A stretch of 9,867 bases of DNA from CAYONM01 sp964405325 (GTDB lineage: Bacteria; Planctomycetota; UBA11346), in the NCBI GenBank assembly GCA_964405325.1, contig CAYONM010000141.1, positions 1 through 9,867 on the forward strand. Direction: 5' to 3'. The notes beneath the pieces were generated by a model. That model did not search any database. It saw nothing but the letters and a program-made list of their open reading frames with translations, and was not told the origin of the DNA. Positions 4,773 to 9,867 of the stretch are shown one piece after another (the stretch's first letter is position 1; every line of letters starts with the position of its first letter). A program made the translations under genes and the position numbers.

Positions 4773-7061
4773 TCAGATGGTCACCTTCACCTGATGCTCG
4801 CCGCCATCGTGGCACAGCAGGGTGCCGTCCACTTTCTCGCCGTCGCAGGTCAGTTTACTGACACCCACGCAACGACCGGCTTTGTTGTCGATCTCGATGT
4901 GGTAGGTGGCGCCGCGGAAGGTGCGGGTCAGCTTGGCTTTTTTGATCCGCTTGCTCAGGCAGGGATCGATACGCAGGCCGTTGTAATCGCGGCGGGCGCC
5001 GAGAATATATTCAATCAGCAGGATGGTGAACCAGCCAGCCGTGCCGGTGCGCCAGCCGTAGCCGGATTTGCCATAGATCAGGTCGAAATTCGAATAGCTG
5101 TTGACGTAGGTGAAGGGTTCAGCGCCAGAATTGGATACGGGATTTTTATCGCTGTCTGGGGTGACGGTGCAGAAGGTGTCCCAGGCCAGTTCGGCGCGAC
5201 CAAGCACGCAGTCGGCCACCGCTTTGAAGCCAGCAGCATGGTTGTAGCAGCCGCCGTTCTCGTTGGTGCCGGGCATGCTCAGGCTCATGCGGCCGACGCG
5301 GGGGTCGTACTCGGGCCAGCCCGGATTGCAGATGCGGTAGCCGATGTCGGTCTTCAGGTGTTTTTCCACCTGGTCCATCACCGCAGGAGCGCGCTCACCA
5401 TCGGCGACGCCGGCAAGCACCGCCCAACTCTGGGTATTCTGGAAGATCTTGCCGTAGGGGGCTTGGTCCGAGCCGATGCGATAGCCGTCGCCGCAGATGC
5501 TGCGGACATACCACTGGCCGTCCCAGGCCACCTGATTGAGCCGTGTTTTGAATTGGTCGTACAGGCCCTGGGCCTCGGCGGCGATGGCCTCGTCGCCGCG
5601 CTTCAGTGCCATGGTTACCATTTCCCGTAGGCCGTAACAGAATTGCTCAGTCACCATCACGCTTTCGCGGTCGCCGGCTTCGGCGGTGGCTTCCAGGCCG
5701 TCGTTCCAGTCGGCGTGGTGCTGATCGCACAGGCCGTTGGCGCCAACGTCTTGGGCCAGATAGCGCATGGTCCGGATGGCGTGTTCCCAGACGCTGCCAC
5801 GTTCGTCTGATTCCAGGTACGGTACCTCGACATCCAGCAGGCTCCAGTCGCCGGATTCCTTGATCAGCTGCGACAGGGTGAAGAAAATCCAGGCGGGTTT
5901 GTCGGCATAGGTCAAGCGGATCAGCGGCCGGAAGCCATGTGGCACTTCGCCGGAGGGTTTCTGGCTGGCCAGGGCGCGCAGGAAATTGTCGGTGGCGGCC
6001 TCCAGGTTGCACAGGGCGAGGGCGGCGTCCACCTGCAGATTGTCGCGAAAGCCGCTTTTGTTGATCTGGTAGCCGTACAGGTGGTGTTTGATGAAGCCGT
6101 TGAACAGGGCGTTGTAGTGTTCTTTACCGACATCGATCAGGAAACGGTCGGCGAGTTTGGCTTCCCACTGGTCGCGTTCGACAACCCACTTGTCAATGGC
6201 TTTGGCGTTCAGGCCCTTCATGAAGGTTTTTGCCTCGTCCAGGTTGACCGCGTGGCCCAGAACGAAATCGACCCGCTGGCTCTCACCCGGCTGGATGGTC
6301 AGGCGGCATTGTACCGCACCGGCGCAGTCGGGGCCGTAGCCGGTCTTGTTGCCACAGTTGTAGGCTTTGTCCAGGCAGCGAGGGCTGCCGACGGAGAAGT
6401 CCTGGCGCAGAAAATGGTCACGATAGCCCTCGCCGGCGACAAAGGCCTTGCGGGTGGCAGTGGCAAAAAAGCCGTTGGCCCACTCGAAGGGTTTGCCCGG
6501 CAGGCGGTTGTGGCAGTAGGCGCCAGCAAGCTTCTTGTCGATGTGGCAAATGTTTTCCTTCCAGAAACCGTTTCCTTCGGAATCGGTGCCGGAGAGATCG
6601 AACATGGCGTAGCCGAATACGGACACGGTCTTCGGCTGATCGGATCGGTTGCGCACGGTGACCGACCAGATTTCGACCGGGTGCGCTAGGGGGGCGAAAA
6701 TGCGTTGCTCAATGTCCAGTTTCTTGCAGCGACTGGAGATGATGTGCTTGCCGGGGTAGATGCGCACCGAGCGTTTTTTTACCGGGGTCGGTGCTGGTTC
6801 GCCGAAGGGGCAGCTGACGGTGCCGGTGTCCTCGTCGCGGACGTAGACGTATTTTGAGTCCCAATTGCAGAGATTCAGTTGATTGCCGGCGCGGTCGCGG
6901 ATCCGAATGTAGCCGTCACCGAGGTGGGTGCATTCGTCCCACATTTCCCAGTCACCGATGCGGTTGAAGAGGGCGTTGAACCACTTGCGGGGCGGTTCTT
7001 CGGTCAGCTCAAAGCAGCGTTCCTTCTCGATGAAGCGACCGAAGCGTTGGTAGCTGGTCAT
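4773..7061 (-). CDS. Glycoside hydrolase family 94 sugar phosphorylase (762 aa)
   Basis: The ATG at 7061 has GGAAGGA 7 bases upstream. The layout fits GH94: an N-terminal beta-sandwich (about residues 1-300), a helical linker, an (alpha/alpha)6 barrel (about 330-700) and a short C-terminal beta region. HHADWNDGLEA holds the DWND motif at 451-454, which contains the presumed general-acid Asp. GFRDNLQVD at 337-345 corresponds to the substrate-binding RDxxQD block, and RTGTAGWF (from Arg671) is a further family marker. GH94 enzymes split beta-linked disaccharides such as cellobiose, chitobiose, laminaribiose or cellobionate with phosphate, giving a sugar 1-phosphate. No signal peptide is seen, so it acts in the cytosol on imported sugar. 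Substrate cannot be assigned: the usual RD-x-x-Q-D block has an extra residue, and the protein is slightly short for the family. No transporter is adjacent. The LysR gene upstream on the same strand is a plausible regulator. Confidence 0.88.
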   Translation of the reverse strand: MTSYQRFGRFIEKERCFELTEEPPRKWFNALFNRIGDWEMWDECTHLGDGYIRIRDRAGNQLNLCNWDSKYVYVRDEDTGTVSCPFGEPAPTPVKKRSVRIYPGKHIISSRCKKLDIEQRIFAPLAHPVEIWSVTVRNRSDQPKTVSVFGYAMFDLSGTDSEGNGFWKENICHIDKKLAGAYCHNRLPGKPFEWANGFFATATRKAFVAGEGYRDHFLRQDFSVGSPRCLDKAYNCGNKTGYGPDCAGAVQCRLTIQPGESQRVDFVLGHAVNLDEAKTFMKGLNAKAIDKWVVERDQWEAKLADRFLIDVGKEHYNALFNGFIKHHLYGYQINKSGFRDNLQVDAALALCNLEAATDNFLRALASQKPSGEVPHGFRPLIRLTYADKPAWIFFTLSQLIKESGDWSLLDVEVPYLESDERGSVWEHAIRTMRYLAQDVGANGLCDQHHADWNDGLEATAEAGDRESVMVTEQFCYGLREMVTMALKRGDEAIAAEAQGLYDQFKTRLNQVAWDGQWYVRSICGDGYRIGSDQAPYGKIFQNTQSWAVLAGVADGERAPAVMDQVEKHLKTDIGYRICNPGWPEYDPRVGRMSLSMPGTNENGGCYNHAAGFKAVADCVLGRAELAWDTFCTVTPDSDKNPVSNSGAEPFTYVNSYSNFDLIYGKSGYGWRTGTAGWFTILLIEYILGARRDYNGLRIDPCLSKRIKKAKLTRTFRGATYHIEIDNKAGRCVGVSKLTCDGEKVDGTLLCHDGGEHQVKVTI

Positions 7062-7121
7062 AGCAGGGTCCTTCCGGGGGCGAAGACGATTCGTGCGAGG
7101 GGCTGCGAGTTAACGGCTCTC

Positions 7122-7169
7122 TCACGCCAGGGCAATGTCGGCGTTCACGTCCGAAGCGGTGCGCGTCAT
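7122..7169 (-). CDS. Candidate leader peptide or small ORF upstream of GH94 (15 aa)
   Basis: A consensus Shine-Dalgarno, GGAGGTGAAA, stands directly before ATG at 7169. The frame encodes MTRTASDVNADIALA and stops at 7122, 60 bases before the GH94 start. An in-frame upstream ATG (MIASQWCRPSEVK...), with a weaker GGAG, would give 28 residues. No run of a single amino acid indicates classic attenuation. The ribosome binding site is among the best in the window, which argues that something is translated here. Function is unknown. Confidence 0.3.
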   Translation of the reverse strand: MTRTASDVNADIALA

Positions 7170-7246
7170 TTTCACCTCCGATGGCCGACACCACTGCGAG
7201 GCAATCATTTCGCCTATCTCCAGCTTGAAGAATGACGGGACTCTCA

Positions 7247-7265
7247 GAGGGGGCGTTGCCCCCTC
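7247..7265. terminator. GC-rich hairpin downstream of lysR, possible terminator
   Basis: GAGGGGGC (7247-7254) and GCCCCCTC (7258-7265) form a perfect 8-bp stem with a 3-base loop, about 140 bases past the LysR stop. There is no clear U tract on either strand, so termination is uncertain. It resembles the middle hairpin of the 150-bp repeats. Confidence 0.3.
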
Positions 7266-7405
7266 GCGACATCCCTCGCTCCTCGCCAGCCAGGCTCTCT
7301 GTCCCGGTCGGAGCTGGACGGCAGGTCCACCCCGGCTTCGCACCGCGTTTGCGGCTGGCACGGGATGTGAGGAGTTGACTGCTGCGCCAGGCGTCGGAGG
7401 CGAAT

Positions 7406-8284
7406 TCAGAGATTGCGCAGGCCGCGCAGGGAATCCATCAGTCGTTGGGCTGCCAGGCTGACGCCCTGGGAGCGGGTCAGCATGCGCACCGAGCGTTGGA
7501 TCTTAAGGTCGTCGATGTAGGTGGTCTCCAGCTCGAAACCTTGGACGCAGCCCTCAGGCACCACCGCCACGCCCAGACCGGCGCGGACCATGGCCTTGAT
7601 GGCTTCCACTGAGGCCAATTCCATCACCGGTTCCAGGGTCAGGCCCTGACGTTCGCAGGCTTGGTCGAGCAGTCGTCTGATGGTGAGGCTCTTGGGGAAG
7701 GTGACCACGCGCGCCTGGACCATTTCGCCCAGGGTGTGTGGTACCTTGCTCATGGGTGTGCCGGCGGGATAGGCCAGGACCAATCGATGCTGGAACAGTA
7801 GTTCGCTGTTCAGCTTGGGGTGATCCATGGTGGCAATGGCGATATCGAGCTCGTCGGCTAACAGGCGGGTAACCAGGTCTGGGCTGGATTGGCAGTCCAC
7901 CTCAACCTCGATCCGAGGATTTTCGTTGATGAAGCGGGCCAGCAGAGGTGGCAGCAGGTAGATGCCGACCGAGTCCACCGTGCCCAGACGAACTCTACCG
8001 CCCACCTCGCCTTCTCGCCGCCGAACCTGCTCGGGTAGGGCGGAGAGCAGAGCCAAGATGTCACGCGCTTTCTCCACCAGGATTTCACCGGCAGGGGTCA
8101 GCCGGGTGCCATGGGCCGAGCGTTCCACCACCTGAGCGCCGATGCGCATCTCCAGGTCCTGGATCTGGCGGCTCAGGGAGGGCTGGGTGACATTGCGGTA
8201 GCGCGCTGCCGCGCTCATGCTGCCGTGATCGGCGATGGCGATCAGGCTCGCGAGGGTGTTCGGCGACAATTCGAGCGCATTCAT
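7406..8284 (-). CDS. LysR-type transcriptional regulator (292 aa)
   Basis: Residues 6-67 are a canonical LysR winged helix-turn-helix: ASLIAIADHGSMSAAARYRN, then VTQPSLSRQIQDLE and a conserved RLTPAG. The recognition helix is the QPSLSRQI segment. A linker helix (about 68-92) leads to a two-lobed periplasmic-binding-protein-like effector domain (about 93-290), starting VRLGTVDSVGIYLLP and containing DELDIAIAT and a GLGVAVVPEG hinge block. Length is typical. The chosen ATG at 8284 aligns well with family N-termini, although its Shine-Dalgarno is weak. Family members bind DNA as tetramers and respond to a small-molecule inducer. The nearest same-strand target is the GH94 gene, 344 bases downstream. 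LysR genes usually regulate a divergent neighbour, but here the divergent side holds only repeats, so the target is open. Confidence 0.93.
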   Translation of the reverse strand: MNALELSPNTLASLIAIADHGSMSAAARYRNVTQPSLSRQIQDLEMRIGAQVVERSAHGTRLTPAGEILVEKARDILALLSALPEQVRRREGEVGGRVRLGTVDSVGIYLLPPLLARFINENPRIEVEVDCQSSPDLVTRLLADELDIAIATMDHPKLNSELLFQHRLVLAYPAGTPMSKVPHTLGEMVQARVVTFPKSLTIRRLLDQACERQGLTLEPVMELASVEAIKAMVRAGLGVAVVPEGCVQGFELETTYIDDLKIQRSVRMLTRSQGVSLAAQRLMDSLRGLRNL

Positions 8285-8352
8285 GGCGGCGTTTCTAGGT
8301 TCTTGTTCGGGTGTGACAAGTTATGGATTTACGATGACTATGGGCTTGTTAG

Positions 8353-8503
8353 AAGCCGAGGCTGCGAGAACTTCGTAAAGACAAAGTTGTTCTCGCAGCC
8401 TCGGCTTCGGGGTCCGAGGGGTTTGCCCCTCGATGTAAGAGCCGAAAACCGGGCGCCGACCGATACGATTGAACCTCTGGGTTCCGGGCGGCGCCCGATT
8501 TGT
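8353..8503. repeat. Structured repeat, copy C (151 bp)
   Basis: Module 1 is a perfect 20-bp inverted repeat: 8352-8371 (GAAGCCGAGGCTGCGAGAAC) pairs with 8389-8408 around a 17-base loop. Module 2 is CGAGGGG(TTTG)CCCCTCG at 8415-8432. Module 3 pairs CGGGCGCCG (8450-8458) with CGGCGCCCG (8489-8497) and encloses GAACC(TCTG)GGTTC (8471-8484). The first copies at both sites are preceded by TAG, so the element may begin TAGAAGC. Confidence 0.95.
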
Positions 8504-8654
8504 AAGCCGAGGCTGCGAGAACTTCGTAAAGACAAAGTTGTTCTCGCAGCCTCGGCTTCGGGGTCCGAGGGGTTTGCCCCTCGATGTAAGAGCCGAAAAC
8601 CGGGCGCCGACCGATACGATTGAACCTCTGGGTTCCGGGCGGCGCCCGATTTGT
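8504..8654. repeat. Structured repeat, copy D (151 bp, identical to copy C)
   Basis: This is an exact head-to-tail duplicate of copy C with a period of 151 bases. Read on the minus strand, module 3 comes directly after the methyltransferase stop and is followed by GGTTTT, so it could terminate the HAD-methyltransferase transcript. Identity of C and D, against divergence of A and B, suggests recent duplication or gene conversion. Confidence 0.95.
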
Positions 8655-8655
8655 C

Positions 8656-9216
8656 TCACTTGGTGCTCTTTTGATCGAGTGGGAGCGTTACCAGGGTGAT
8701 CCCCTGTTCCAGTCGCCGTGTTTGCCAGCGCAGGCCTTCGGCCCGGGTGAGATCGGCCAGGACCGGTTCCAGCTGATTGCGCGGATCTGCCAGCAGGGCT
8801 TTCCCGGTAGCCGTCAGGCTTGTGGCGATGCTGTGCAGCAAGTCCTGGAAACATTCCGGACGGTACAGGATGTCACCGCCAAGGATCAGGTCGTAGGGCG
8901 CCTCGGGAATGGGGGCGCCCCAGCGATGCTGATGGAACGAGGCGCGGGCATCCACGACCAGTTGCTGTAAGTAGGCGAGGGGGTGCTGGCTGCCATCGGC
9001 AAAGCAGACCCGTTCGGCATGCAGGCTCAGAGCCTGCCGTCCCAGCCGGCCACGACCGCAACCCAGGTCACAGACGTGTTTACCACGGCAATCGATCAGT
9101 TCGGCCAAGCATTCGGCCAGGATCTCCCCGGCTGGCCAATCGTAGGCCCAGGTCGGTCGCTCATCGCCATTGGAGGCGGCTTCCTGACAAGCCTGTTGCC
9201 AATCGAATTCAGGCAT
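8656..9216 (-). CDS. Class I SAM-dependent methyltransferase, METTL/ETFB-KMT-like (186 aa)
   Basis: VCDLGCGRGRLG at residues 48-59 is the glycine-rich SAM-binding motif I. VCFADGSQHPLAYLQQ at 70-85 supplies the acidic motif II. DLILGGDILYRPE at 109-121 matches motif IV of protein lysine methyltransferases of the seven-beta-strand type (the D/ExxY position). PTWAYDWPAGEILAECL near residues 21-37 resembles the conserved WPSG..LA segment of that group. The likely reaction is methylation of a protein side chain, but the substrate is unknown. It is cytosolic. ATG at 9216 overlaps the last 8 bases of the upstream HAD gene (ATGCCTGA), and there is no good Shine-Dalgarno. Translation is therefore probably coupled to the phosphatase gene. 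Copy D of the repeat begins at its stop codon. Confidence 0.85.
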   Translation of the reverse strand: MPEFDWQQACQEAASNGDERPTWAYDWPAGEILAECLAELIDCRGKHVCDLGCGRGRLGRQALSLHAERVCFADGSQHPLAYLQQLVVDARASFHQHRWGAPIPEAPYDLILGGDILYRPECFQDLLHSIATSLTATGKALLADPRNQLEPVLADLTRAEGLRWQTRRLEQGITLVTLPLDQKSTK

Positions 9217-9867
9217 CGAGCGCGCTGCGGAGCAGGTCGGGTATGGCGGTCAGGCCGTGTTCCTCGATCGGTGGCAATACGTGGGTGGCCACCGCTTTCA
9301 GCGCTGCTGGCGCGTGCCCCATGGCGCAGCCAGTGCCGACCCAGTTGATCATCTCCTGGTCGTTGTTGGCATCGCCGGCAGCCCAGACGGTCTTGCGCTC
9401 GATACCCAGCAGTTCGCACAGGCGGCTCAGGCCCCAGGCCTTGGTAATGCCTGGTTGATGCACTTCCAGGCGGTCCTCCTGGCTGGCGACCACGTGATAG
9501 CGAGGGCCGAAATGCGCCTGTAGATCCGCCACCGCTACCTTCAGGCGCTCGGGCTCGCAGACGAACATCACCTTGGGGCTGGGCCAGGGCCAGTCGTAGA
9601 TCAGGCCAGGATCGATATGGATGGCATCGGTGTGGTATTTCTGGCACCAGTGCCGGGTACGCGGAACGACGCAGTCCATGACCCAGGCATCGCGGGTGTA
9701 GCAGCAGATCACACCCTCGTGCTGGCGCATTATCTGAACGATCTCGTGAACATCCTCCCGCGCGAGGGGGCGCTGTTCGATGGCCTCGCCATCGGGATGG
9801 CCCAACCAAGTGCCGTTGAAGCACACCGCTGCATTGCGCAGATTCAGGCTTTCCCAGACCGGTCTGG
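9209..9867 (-). CDS. Cof-type HAD-IIB phosphatase (5' end outside window)
   Basis: The frame is open to the right edge. A GTG at 9826 could be read as a start, but the preceding codons (PVWESLNLRNAAVCFNG) fit the interior of Cof-type HAD proteins, so the true start lies beyond the window and the DxDGT nucleophile motif is not visible. What is seen: the NG block before the C2 cap, a cap domain of roughly 90 residues, the motif III Lys in GITKAWGL (codon at 9440-9442) and motif IV GDANND (9359-9376) for magnesium binding, followed by GTGCAMGHA. Such enzymes dephosphorylate small phosphometabolites such as sugar phosphates or pyridoxal phosphate; YidA and YigL are relatives. The specific substrate is unknown. 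It is the first visible gene of a two-gene unit with the methyltransferase. Confidence 0.9.
   Translation of the reverse strand, partial: RPVWESLNLRNAAVCFNGTWLGHPDGEAIEQRPLAREDVHEIVQIMRQHEGVICCYTRDAWVMDCVVPRTRHWCQKYHTDAIHIDPGLIYDWPWPSPKVMFVCEPERLKVAVADLQAHFGPRYHVVASQEDRLEVHQPGITKAWGLSRLCELLGIERKTVWAAGDANNDQEMINWVGTGCAMGHAPAALKAVATHVLPPIEEHGLTAIPDLLRSALDA

Larger units (their letters stand above)
7062..7405. other. 344-base intergenic leader between LysR and GH94
   Basis: This stretch carries the 3' end of the lysR unit and the 5' leader of the phosphorylase. It contains a possible small leader ORF (7122-7169) and a short GC-rich hairpin (7247-7265). Nothing else recognisable was found, and I see no convincing -35/-10 pair for the GH94 gene. 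Longer open frames here have no supporting signals. Confidence 0.5.
8285..8655. other. Intergenic region between LysR and methyltransferase, mostly repeats
   Basis: It holds a 68-base lysR upstream segment (8285-8352) with no clear promoter, then repeat copies C and D up to base 8654. The last repeat base is one base from the methyltransferase stop codon (8656-8658). No gene is supported here. Confidence 0.7.

Noticed and set aside
4689..5630. 313-codon open frame on the plus strand
   Set aside because: It is antisense to the end of hemW, the terminator and the GH94 C-terminal half, which carry clear family motifs on the other strand.
8111..8623. 170-codon plus-strand frame through lysR and the repeats
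   Set aside because: It starts antisense to lysR and reads through the repeats as NRAPTDTIEPLGSGRRP. There is no start signal or family similarity.
8353..8654. CRISPR-like array
   Set aside because: Repeats are 151 bp, contiguous, without unique spacers, and no cas genes are present.
8321..8854. 177-codon minus-strand frame through the repeats
   Set aside because: Its protein is a translation of copies C and D (repeated RRPEPRGSIVSVGARF), plus an out-of-frame stretch of the methyltransferase. The open frames are a by-product of repeat composition.

Overview
The window looks like a chromosomal segment of a moderately GC-rich (about 60% by eye) gammaproteobacterium. This is inferred from gene content: a HemW next to an NAD kinase-family gene, a Cof-type HAD hydrolase coupled to a small methyltransferase, a LysR regulator and a tRNA-Ser. 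I cannot fix the genus. Apart from the tRNA and a truncated permease start, all genes lie on the minus strand.

Layout. 1-984 (-) is a 3'-incomplete, unusually long adenylate kinase-like protein. 1157-1246 (+) is tRNA-Ser(UGA), followed by a clear intrinsic terminator. 1329-1895 (-) is an unrecognised 188-aa protein with an extended -10 promoter. 1896-2362 is intergenic: an AT-rich promoter-like patch followed by two tandem copies of a palindrome-rich repeat. 2363-2518 (+) is the N-terminal end of an SO_0444/YraQ-type permease that stops after 51 codons and is probably a pseudogene. Facing it is a minus-strand cluster read right to left: hemW (4715-3612), a divergent NAD kinase (3569-2685) and a 44-codon ORF (2675-2541). 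4773-7061 (-) is a GH94 glycoside phosphorylase that ends in a strong hairpin just before hemW. A 344-base leader holds a small ORF with an excellent ribosome binding site and a GC-rich hairpin. 7406-8284 (-) is a LysR-type regulator that may control the phosphorylase. 8285-8655 is mostly two more repeat copies, identical to each other. 8656-9216 (-) is a class I SAM methyltransferase whose start overlaps the end of a Cof-type HAD phosphatase that is 5'-incomplete at the right edge.

The standout feature is the repeat family: a unit of about 150 bp with three hairpin modules, present as a head-to-tail pair at two intergenic sites about 6.3 kb apart. Copies at the two sites differ by paired substitutions that keep the stems. 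This points to selection on a folded RNA or DNA structure, or to a palindromic mobile element such as a BIME or MITE. No transposase is in the window. The repeats are open in several frames and produce spurious ORFs, which I do not annotate.
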